Part shown: piece after piece, positions 47,201 to 59,200 of the stretch
How positions within the stretch are numbered: the first letter of the stretch is position 1
How the letters are laid out: every line of letters begins with the position of its first letter
The notes under the pieces: generated by a model
Databases searched by the model: none
Told to the model about the DNA's origin: nothing
What the model saw: the letters and a program-made list of their open reading frames with translations, nothing else
Position numbers and translations under genes: made by a program
Source of the DNA: Arcuatula senhousia
Taxonomy: Eukaryota; Mollusca; Bivalvia; Mytilida; Mytilidae
NCBI GenBank assembly: GCA_963971305.1
Contig: OZ020313.1
Span: 54,074,203 to 54,138,202, forward strand
Length of the DNA: 64,000 bases
Direction of reading: 5' to 3'

Positions 47201-50200
47201 ACCACTTGTAATACATGATGATTCTTTACAAATTAATTAATTAATAATTGACAATCTTTTCTTAACACATAAGCAATCATCAGTTATCAGATGATAGAAA
47301 AATATCACATTATTTTCTTTTAATTTCTATTTAAAATGAAGATGATCTAAAGGTTAAAAAGGCTCTTCAACTATAACCTTTTTCTGTTTCAGGCAGTTGA
47401 AAATGTTGCTCGACGAATGTCCACCCCTGATTTCTCCATTGACCGAATACAACAAGATCTAGAGGAAGAACTACAGAGGGAATCAAAAGAGCCAGAGAAA
47501 TTAGCAGATATGTAAGCTCTTCATTATAAAGCCGCCACAGAACATTCTTATCATCACTTATACCTATACTTTAACTATTGCATTCAAGGTATTTAACTAA
47601 AAACAAGTTTTGCGGGATTTATAAAAAAAAATAACCACGAAACTGTTTATCTGAAAAGTCCCCATTCAAAACGTCTATGTGACCCTTACTATTGTTATCA
47701 TTGGTGACCAAAACATCGTTGAAAGTCACTTGTTTCGCGGTGTTTTGGCTGAAGGACCAAAATATTGTTAGCCAAGACATATCAACTGGAACATTTACTT
47801 CAAAACAATTGTGGGTTCAGTTGAAGAATATGCCAGACATTTAGCCAAGAAAGAACATGAAAACGATAACGAAGTTTCGTCGGAATCGATTTAAGTTGTG
47901 GAGTTGATTAATTTTGAAAAGAACCAATTCTATGAGCAGCTCAATAAGCACTAAGGCAACATTCATTTTCAAAAACGCTTATGATGTCAAAATACTGTCC
48001 ACTTTATATGACAAATATTTTGTTGTGTCTGAAAACAAAGTAACGAACAACATCATTTATGTGGGCAAAACGTTTACTGAATAAGGAGTTGTTTGTACAT
48101 GCAAAAGCACCACATACACAGCTACGACACTGTCCAGGGAGGAAATAATTGACAATTATAAATTGGTCGTTTCCACCATTAGCCTTTCTGTTGTTGCTGA
48201 GAAATAAAAACATTCCATGCGTGTATTGGATTCCTAAATAACATAAAAGTCTATACAATGACATTTAATTGCTAAGTCATCCAAATTTACCACTAAAGTT
48301 TTGTTGCCTCCAGAAATATTTCGATTGTTGTTTTTCTTCAAATGACGTCAATCAAATACATGTATAGAAAAATCAAATCATTATTGGCACAGTTGATCAA
48401 ACATAGTTTTTTTTTTCTCCTCAAAAAGATAGAAAACGCAGGTGCAAACACCTGGTGGTCTATTTCGCAAAGTCTTACTTACGTCCTGCATGTGTCTTTG
48501 ATAAAGAAAAAAAGAGAACTAGTTTACCAACATGCTAAACTTTCTTATAGACAATTTGTTCAGTTCAGTTGTCGTGTTTTCAGCAAACTATCGGTATATT
48601 AATGTGTGCTAAATATTTATTTTTTTGTTTATATGTAACATACTCTTTACAATCACTTCTAGGCAACAACAGAAAGAACCATGCACCTGCTCTTTTTTTA
48701 GCCTCTCTGTCGGTAACTTTGTTGTAATTTATATATTACATTGATGAAGTCCTTTCACTGAACACTCCTATATGTTTGACGACTTTTTTCTTCTCATACA
48801 TCCCCCGGAACTTGAGATAAAAAACACTACGGATGCATCTCTAAAAGTAAACTCAAGGAAGACTGCCAACAATACTCTAAATGTGCGACTCAGGCTTTCA
48901 AGTCGTAAACTTTCCCTTCTTGTAGAGCAACACATTGTCCTCTTTAGCTGATAGAGATTACACTCACAGCTGATTCGTTATTCCAGAGTTTTTTTGGACA
49001 AAAATTGATTCCTTTATACCGGTAGAGCGTAACGATTGACAGGCAATTACTACCACTAGGTTATGTTGCTCCTCGAAAATTGCCTTTACTTGAGACATTT
49101 TATGGAAGAATCATGCGCTCATAATATGGGGTTGCTATCTATCGGATGAGGACTGATGTTTGTTTGTTTGTCATAGGGATTTGTTCTGGTCTCCTTTCGT
49201 TCTTCTTGAATTGACTGAAAGCAATGCGATGGGTGGATTACACCAAGCAGGGACTGCTTACTCTTCCAGCGCACTGGAATTCACTTTTGTTACGAATTGA
49301 GTTCGTGTTTTTGATTGCTACTCAGTTGTCTTTTGTGTTTTTATGTTGTCTAATTTAAAAGCTGTTCTCGTTTGTGTTTCTGACTTTGTATTTGCTCTCT
49401 CGGAATTTTTTATTTCCTTGTACTGCACATGATCGATAATCTCGGTGCTGGATTTGACTTTCCTGTTCCAACGGTTTTCGTTCAATACTTTGATTTGTGA
49501 CCTTCCAATGTTTTGATTCAAATGTTACTGATGAGAGATTACTCCTTGAAATATGCATATACAGCATAAACAAATTATTCATTTTACCTGCTTTGCCATT
49601 TGTATTTTGTAACATTCGAATGCCCCATTGGTGCCTGCCTCTCTGCCTCTTTCATTTCTCACTGTTTGTCCCCTAGTGTTTTGTAAAGGTGATAAAAGAC
49701 GAGACAATTGTCATCTTACTACTGTTATCTTAATTTGTTTTCTTTTTTAACTTAAATCTGAAAAAAAATAATATGAAACAGTTTACAGAATTTTCATATG
49801 ATATCTTTAACAAGAAAAAAGTAGTATAAAATTTCAGAAAATCTCAAAATGTGAAAAAAGTTACATCTCATGCAACATGCTACATGATTTTGAAAATGTT
49901 ATCTTAGGAAAAATGCACTGTACGTCAATTATTATTTTTATATACCTACATGCAAATTATATTAGGATTCAAACTCGACGAAGTTGTCAAATTTTATTAC
50001 GAAAGACTGATGTTTTTTTAAAGAAGATTTAATTAAACTAAACAGAAGCATATCATGTCAAAATTCTGTTAACACCATGTCGTATTTAACGACTGAATAA
50101 AGACGGTTAAAAATTAATTTGCTTCTAATGAACAATTTTCTTCATAATAGTCCAACATAAACCTTTATTTTTTCAGATTGAGACGGTCTGGAGAAAAGCT

Positions 50201-53200
50201 TTTACACAGCAAGAAAATCTTGTTTCTCATTGTTTTACTCAACATTATAGACTGTGGGTTAGTTTTAGGGGAACTGATCCTAGATATTCACTTCATTAAA
50301 GGTAAATATTATAGACTGTGGGTTAGTTTTAGGAGAACTAATTCTAGATATTCATTTCATTAAAGGTAAATATTATAGACTGTGGGTTAGTTTTAAGAAA
50401 ACTGATTCTAGATATTCACTTCATTAAAGGTAAATATTATAGACTGTGGGTTAGTTTTAGGAGAACTGATCCTAGATATTCACTTCATTAAAGGTAAATA
50501 TTATAAGCTGTGGGTTAGTTTTGTGAGAACTGATTCTAGATTCTAGATATTCACTTCATTAAAGGTAAAGATTATAGACTGTGGGTTAGTTTTAGGAGAA
50601 CTGATCCTAGATATTCACTTCATTAAAGGTAAATATTATAGACTGTGGGTTAGTTTTAGGAGAACTAATTCTAGATATTCATTTCATTAAAGGTAAATAT
50701 TATAGACTGTGGGTTAGTTTTAAGAAAACTGATTCTAGATATTCACTTCATTAAAGGTAAATATTATAGACTGTGGGTTAGTTTTAGGAGAACTGATCCT
50801 AGATATTCACTTCATTAAAGGTAAATATTATAGGCTGTGGGTTAGTTTTAGGAGAACTAATTCTAGATATTCACTTCATTAAAGGTAAATATTATAGACT
50901 GTGGGTTAGTTTTAGGAGAACTAATTCTAGATATTCACTTCATTAAAGGTAAATCTTATAGACTGCGGGTTAGTTTTAGGAGAACTGATCCTAGATATTC
51001 ACTTCATTAAAGGTAAATATTATAGGCTGTGGGTTAGTTTTAGGAGAACTAATTCTAGATATTCACTTCATTAAAGGTAAATATTATAGACTGTGGGTTA
51101 GTTTTAGGAGAACTAATTCTAGATATTCACTTCATAAAAGGTAAATCTTATAGACTGCGGGTTAGTTTTAGGAGAACTGATCATAGATATTCACTTCATT
51201 AAAGGTAAATCTTATAGACTGTGGGTTAGTTTTAGGAGAACTGATTCTAAATATACACTTCATTAAAGGTAAACATTATAGACTGAGGGTTGGTTTTAGG
51301 AGAACTGATTCTAAATATACACTTCATTAAAGGTAAACATTAAAGACTGTGGGTTAGTTTTAGGAGAACTGATTCTAAATATACACTTCATTAAAGGTAA
51401 ACATTAAAGACTGTAGGTTAGTTTTAGGAGAACTAATTCTAGATATTCATTTCATTAAAGGTAAGTCTAGATGTCAAGGACCGAAACATTACATGAAACA
51501 TATTTGACTGTGTTTCTAATAATTTACCAATAACATTAAGAAGACAGGACATATGTTTGCTTGCACAAACATGACCATCAATGTCTTTGTATGTCTTGTG
51601 AAAGCACCTGGAAAAATGTCTTAAAGACATCAGCTATTTCTTCAAGACTTGTCTCAACACCGAAATGTCTTAAGATGAGTCCGTTTCTGATTGATTTAAA
51701 AATAATCCCTCGATATCAAATCTACATATACTTTATGAATTAACCGTTCAGCAAGCATTTTTTGGCTGCACTCTAATACATGTATTTATGAAAGTGTGAT
51801 ATAACATCAAAATGTTAGATCTATCTTTAATAGCGAACACAGCTCGTAGCGGGCACAAAGTGTCTGCGAGGGCGGAGAGTTCTACAGAAAGTTCCCGCGA
51901 AAAAAATGCCTAATGCTGATATTGATTTTTTTTCTAAATTATCTAAGTAAAAATAGAACAAGGAGAAAAATATTCTGATGACGATGAGTTACTACATTTT
52001 GTTTTACGTAAACGATTTTTTTTTCATTGTTTTTATTTCTTTTTTACGCTCATTCGCCTCAAGTACCTCGTCCCAAACTGAACGTTCTAGAAAATGAACT
52101 GATCAAAATATAAAACAACTGCTTCAAATTCAAACTTTTTATTTGTTCATGAAAAAAATCTTAACAAAAACGCTTAATATTTAAGACATTGTGTCTGCAG
52201 CTCTTATTAATCGAAACAATTCATTCGGGTGAGTCGTAGCTCTGGTTCCGTAGGCCAGCTCTTAATGAGCTTTTTTGAAATTTTCTGATTTGGCTGTGCT
52301 CGCATTTAGGCAATGCCTATCTCATATAATATCATTCCTAAACCACTTTCCTGCCTCTTTGTAAATTGTATAAAAAGCACAAAATCTAGCCAAAATATCA
52401 AGTACACAGTTTAATGGTTTACTGAATATGAAGAAGATTGGAGTAATGATCGACCTAATAGATCTTTGGTGATGTTACTTAGTATTTTAATTATAATTCG
52501 CATGGGTTATAAATATTATCTGATTAAATTTATATCACTTGATAGTAAAGAAAATAATCTCCCCGAGTGTCTTGTAATTGCTTAAGCAGATGCTAATTTT
52601 TGTGCTTCAGGCTGGGGTTTTAGTAAGTCGCTTTTTGCTTCGTTTTTCAAAAGCAAATCTGCGTATCGTGTCTGATATAAAATTATATCTTAAATCAACG
52701 GTGGATAGGTGTAATCTTTTCAAATAAAATGTATACAAAACAAACTATGAATCCCTAACATGTAATGATTTCTATATGATCTGAAAATAGAAACATTAAT
52801 TAATGTCATTTGAATGTAAAAACTAGTGTTTAAAGCATGTACAAGTGAATTAGTTATGTATTGCACATTTCATATAAAGGACATATCTTTTTACATGTTT
52901 TAAGTAATGTCAACTTGATACCTCATACCTTTTTCTTTTTATTTATGTTATAAAAAACATCAAGCGAGCGAACATTTTCAAAAAGCGAGATTTTCACTTA
53001 TTTCAAATTAGCGATATGTCGAATCAGCAACAACAGCGACATTTATCTGGAGGTTCTTGAATATATTAGAGATACAAAATAAACTAAATTAAAAGATGAA
53101 ATGGAATCAATATCCAACAGACATATACTCAACTGATCAAAGGACAATAAATGATAAATGTCCAAAAACCAAAAACTAACAAAACCTGACTAAGGTGAAT

Positions 53201-56200
53201 TTGTGATATGGATACTTAATATACCATAATTCAGCATTAATTATAGGAATTGCATGTTTAAAAGTATTCAGTTGAAAAATAAACGTTATTTCAAACTTTC
53301 ATTACTTTAAGTTTATCTCATGAAAGAGGCATATTTAAGTAAAAGATACAAATAACAGTCCCCTTCGATCTATCAAATAAAATTTCTATGCACATTTTGT
53401 TTAATCTGATGGCGTTGTTTCGATATTTGATTTTAAGAAAATCTATTCAATATGTCACTATTTCCATACAGACAATATCGCTGTTTTGATTGTCGCTGCT
53501 TTGATATAGCCTCCTAGAGACATTTTTATTGGTACCAAAATTGGGTAAAGTTAATCATCAAGTTCGAATTCGAGTTCGAGTAACGACTCGAGTTTGGTTT
53601 TAATTTCGAGTTTTTCGAGTTCAAGTTGAAATTTGAGATAACTCGAAATGGAGATTTCTCTGGTAATAATCAAGTTCAAGTGAAACTCAATATCGATGAT
53701 TACATGTACATACACCCACAAAATTAATTGCATAAAAAGGACGCGGCTTACTATTTTCGTCTGTGCAGTAGGATGTTATTTGCTATTTGAGGGAAAAAAA
53801 ACAAGTCATTTGCATTTGTCTTAGTTTTTTAATTAATAATCAAAATAAAAAATACTTTGACAACACATTTTACATTTTTAAAACGTAAATAAAAAGTTTA
53901 CCCTTGATCTGCACCTATCTGTTCTAATTTTTCATGCAAATTAAGAAATTGTTCTACGAAGAGTATTCAAAGATACCTCTTTGAAAATGCTACGCGTAGG
54001 TGAAACTAAACTAAAATTGGAAAGAAAAAATAGATATAAAAATCATTCTACTAAATGCCACATAAATCATGTGACAAATGTAAATAAGAATGATTTATAG
54101 TGCATGATCATGGTAACTCGTTTCTGATTTTAGGCAAATATTCCTACATTAATGATAAACTGAAATAAATCGTCTAGACAAACACTTTGGATAAAAGATA
54201 GATATTAAATGTCATTTAGAAACTAGGATTTCATTCTATAAAGGATATCTATCGATAAATGGTCAGTAAATCATAAAGCTAACAAATATTTATGGTTCTC
54301 AATACTATGAAAATACCAGACGGTCTGACAACACGAAATTTGTTTCTCAATATTTTTGTCTTCATTGGGCAAACGATTCTTTCTGTTTATTGGTCTGACG
54401 ACTATTTAATAGAAAGAAATTTTGTTTTTGATTAGCAACTTAATAGAAGCAAAAATGCCAAACGTTCAAATTTAATTTCAAAAACACTGTCAAAACATAG
54501 TGACTTTTAAACTAAAACAGACATAATTTATCAATAAAAACTAGCTATATCAACGTAAACTTGGGACAAAAGCTTCAGTCCCTCACAGATGTGTCTTGGG
54601 CTGGGACGGGGGTGTTTTGGTAAAAGACAGTAAAGAAATGGACAAATGTGGATCATAAGGAAATTATAAGACCTGATGGGGATTCTTATCTCTTAATCAG
54701 TTTCATCCTGTAACAGCATCAAAACTTTCGATTTCTATACACATTATACTTCTATTCCCCAAATTCACTCAAATTACGATTGGCACAACTGATTAAACGC
54801 TATTTTTCAAAAAAGAATAGAAAACGTAGTTACAAATATCTGGTAGTCGATTATACGATGACTTACTTTGTCGTCAATGAGTCTAAGAAAAAAATTACAG
54901 AGGACTGGAAAGTTGACATGTCCAACTTTCCTATAGACCATATATTTGTTCAATTTTAAATTCACCGTTTATACCCGAGTTTTGGTATTTGTAATTTTGG
55001 TGTGGTCGCGTTTTTCAGCAAACAATAGGGATTTCAGTGGGCACTTATTGTACACCTTTGCTTGCTCACTTGTTTCTTCATTCATATGAAGCAGACTTCT
55101 AACAATCGCTTCTAGACAAAAAAAAATCGTAGACTAGCTTTCTCTTTTAACCCCACGTTCCGTTATATTGATGATGTCCTTTCACTGAATAATTCGCGAT
55201 ATGGTGATTCTCATATATCTGCAATAACACAAGACACAACGGATTCTAGGAATTCTGCTTCATATTTGGATCTGTATCTCGAAATAGACTTTCAAGGAAG
55301 ACTTTAACAAAGCTCTTTGACAAACGTGATGACATATACTTTCCAATTGTCAACCTTCCCTTCTGGTGTAACAACTTTCCGTCTGCTTCAGCATATGGAG
55401 TTATTGTATCACAATTGAATCGATATTCTAGAGCTTATGGGACTTACATCGATATCCTTGGCAGAGCATCACTCTGAGACAAAAATCGCTAACACAAGAT
55501 TATGTTGCTCCTCAGTTGCTGTTTTCACTCAAGAACTTTTACGAAAGACATCATATGCATGCACTTAATGTTTTGTCTTCATTTACCGTATTTGACATAC
55601 TGTATTAGAAATTGGCAGCGCATAGGGTGTGCTATAGCAGACATGAACTGCTTACTCTTATGAAGCACCTGAGTTCACTCTCGTTAGGACTTGAGTTCGC
55701 GTTGTTGATTTTTGTTCTGTTAATTTTGTGTTTGTTTTTGTTTTGTGTTTCTTCGTGCTGTTCTAGTTCATTTTTACTGCCTTTAGGACTTTTAATTCTC
55801 CAATGCCCCATATGTGCCTCTTTGCTTCTTTTAGAAAAAAAACATTTTAGGGAGAAATTAAAAGTAAGATAATGACATTCAATGAAAAACAGATGAGCAC
55901 TGTTCTCTTGTAAACTTTAAATGCCACAGCAAACACTTGTTACTATGGGCACCCTAAGGTAAGTCTTTACAGGGTTAGAACAATTAGAATAAATCATATC
56001 AGCGCATTCTTTGTTTCAGATATGGTCAACGATTCAAGGGCATTACTTTCTAAGTTCATCTCATTGTTAAGTTCCCTGTTTCCTGTTATATTTGGATCAT
56101 TTGACACTGGCAACCTCCCAGCATACTTAAATACTGTGATAAAAACTATAGCAAACGCTGGTGACGTCAATCGGACGTTTGTTAACGATACAAGTGTATA

Positions 56201-59200
56201 TAGTGCGTTCTCTCGTGACGATATGCCGACGTTTCTGAATCCTACTGGTACGACTATAGAGGAGGATATATCACATGCGTTTCATAAAGCTAGTATTGCA
56301 ATACTTGGATTTCTATGTCTTGTGGTACGTATTATAAGCTATTCCTCTATTTGATTGTACGCTTTACGACAAAAAGGCTCTAACACCACCAGAATGTTTT
56401 GCTAACATTGTTCAGTAGTATGTTGGGCTCTAATCCTAAGTTTTGAAAATCTAAAGAACAGCATTCTAATCAGAACTACTGTGAATTTCAACTGAAATAA
56501 TATACAGATACAAAGAAGCAGAGGTACCAATGGGGTATCCATATGTCAAAAGTCCGAAAAGGCAGAGACAACACCAGTAAACACCAACAAGAACGGGACA
56601 AAAACAGACAACATGTAAAACAAAATAATTGAATATGAATCAATAACGCGAACTCCGGTCGAAACAAGAGTGAACGCAGGTGCTCCGGAAGAGTAAACAG
56701 TTCCTACTTGCTATAGCACACCCGTCGCGTTGCCAATAGTCCATTCAATTATTGTTCGCTTCGTATATTCTGACATATAAAAACAGTTCAAGAATTAAAA
56801 ATGGAATTTACTTTTATTTGTGCATGTGTAAGTGCTGCAGTTGACAATTGAATATAACTAAACAAAATAATACCCCCCCCCCAAAAAAACAAAAAGTGGT
56901 TGAGCTGCATATTTTGCGTACATTGCAACTCTGTGCTTAAAATTAGTACATAAAGATTTTGAAGGGCCCAATAAGGATTTTCTATATTGTATATTTAAAA
57001 AAATTCTTCTTGATTCTAAATGCTCAGAGCGTTTACATATTTTGAAGGCTGGGATGTAAGAAGCAAAGATGCACCGATGGGGCATTTAAATAGATATTAC
57101 ATTTGGACTTAGTGTGTCATTAAAATTACCTCCTCCTGCCTCCGGCCGTCGGGGCGATCTTTTACGGACACACGCATCATCATGTTATAACTATTACATA
57201 CTACCTAAACTAAGTCTCTGGATACATGTAAGGTTGTGAATTCAACTCATCTTTATCATGATGAACTTTTGTTATTTTACTTTCATCATTCTGTTCAAAG
57301 CTTTTTTTATGATTTTTTTTTGTGTTTTACTAGTACATATAAAATATTTAGGTTTTGTACAAACTTGGTTCGTTATATAAATAACCATTTTTTTCTATTG
57401 TTTCACCAAAAGACATATTTACTACCATTTTGCAGACTATACTTAAAGTATTTTGTTACGGAAAAGATATTCTAAAGAAAAAATTGGAGGTAAGACTCGT
57501 TTATAAGCGTTATTATAGTGAATTTTGTGGAAACTGGAGCTGAAAAGAATCATTCACTTCATTAAAGAGAATGCTTAACAAATACATGTGATGAAACTCT
57601 CAGTCAATTCTCAAAATTTGGTGAAAATGATAAAAATAATTTTCAAGTAGCAAAAAAAGTTGTCTGGGACTTTGTTGTCATTTCCATTTCAAAGATTATA
57701 GCAACATTTCGCCGTTTATTTTTCCGGGAGGATTTTCGTGACTCAATATCAACCAAAAACTTTTCAGTACAGCTACGTGTATTTTGCATTTTAACTTGGT
57801 GAGTTAAAACTAGAACATTTACATAGTGCGAAATTGTATTTGAATAATAGAATTTAAAAAGAAGAGTATCGATTGGGCATTCGAAGATCGTAATTCCAAA
57901 AATTATTTAATTTGAAAACCGCTGTATCCTAAGTAAAAACTAAGTTTTTTTTTATTTCAGCTATTTGATGGCTTCATTGTCATGCTCTCCTTTGCTCTCG
58001 ACCTTGCATTTATAAAAGGGATGATGGACTATCCCTTAGAAGATGCAGTTGTTATCCTGGCCTTTCTTATACCATGGAGGGTAATAAGAGTTGCAAATAG
58101 TAAGATTTCTGTCTAGATTTCTACAAAATGCATTAATCTTTATAATAAAGAAAAAACTGGTACATGTACATGTAGATTGGTGAGCATACGTGTATCCTTT
58201 AGTATCAGTATTCATACGATTTGCATAAAATGTTGTTGCAGTTTTTGTTTTTCATTTTATAGCTGCGATCGAGTAACACTTGTCACATTGGAGGCTAATG
58301 GCTGTTTATCGTTACAAAATATTTAAAATTATCACTGATTTATTTAGTTTGTGTTGCGTTCCTTTACTCCACGTCTCATTTTCAAACAAAAATTAAATTT
58401 ATGTTTGTTTGTTTGTATTTGTTCTTGTATTTTGTTAGCCAAGACTTTTAAAAATCAATCTTCAAAGATTAATAGGTCTGCAAAATAATTTAAGACCTTT
58501 TGATACTGAAAAAGACTTAACAAAAACTGCCCAGATCTGTTCAGACAGTTAGTGTTAAGACAAAGTGTCTTCCAAATAATTCAGACGTGTTCAGATAAAA
58601 ATGTGTGAACAAGTCTTAATTGACTGCAAAGATACACGTCTTAAGACAACTGAATATCTTGACGCTTCTTAACAATATATATATGACTTATCTTGTTTTG
58701 TATTACCTTAATTTTCCGTTTCAGCCACGTTTTAAAGTACTAGAATTCCGCAGTGTATTTTTGTCAACTCTTTTGTAGATTATCTAATTAAAACCTCCCA
58801 ATCTTCTAATTTTACCAATTTTGATGCATATCTTCCAATTTTTGTTTAAAATGCTGTTTTTCTCCAAATTTTTGCATTAAATATTTTGTATGCTTTACGC
58901 TTTTCTCGTTACTTCTGTATGTATTGTCCAATTTATTCTGTCGACTTTATCGAATATTTCTCTCAATCCAGGTTTGGTTGTGTCTGTCACTGACCAAGCT
59001 CATTTACAACTGAAAATTATCTATTCTCAAAAGAAATCAACAGAATCCAGATTACAGTTTAGTCAGCAACAGAACCAATATCACAGAGTAAGTCATCACA
59101 GCTAGGTTTGTAATTCTTCTCCAAGAAAAATCGTAGGGGATTGAAAGACACTTTGTTTTTTTTTCTTGTTCTGTTCTGGAAGGTGATTAAACAGCAATGT

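Noticed and set aside
50178..50363. Read-through of channel exon 3 into the second minisatellite copy as a real protein end
   Set aside because: It would truncate the channel in S1. Phase-correct splicing from the first donor to exon 4 gives the full voltage sensor, so the read-through is treated as a mis-splice product.
601..51466. CRISPR array
   Set aside because: Tandem repeats here (64 bp, 77 bp, about 160 bp) have no unique spacers, and the sequence is plainly eukaryotic.
55612..55872. 86-residue frame (and similar ones at 45003, 31608, 42496)
   Set aside because: These are all translations of dispersed repeat family A, opened by chance and not conserved in frame between copies.
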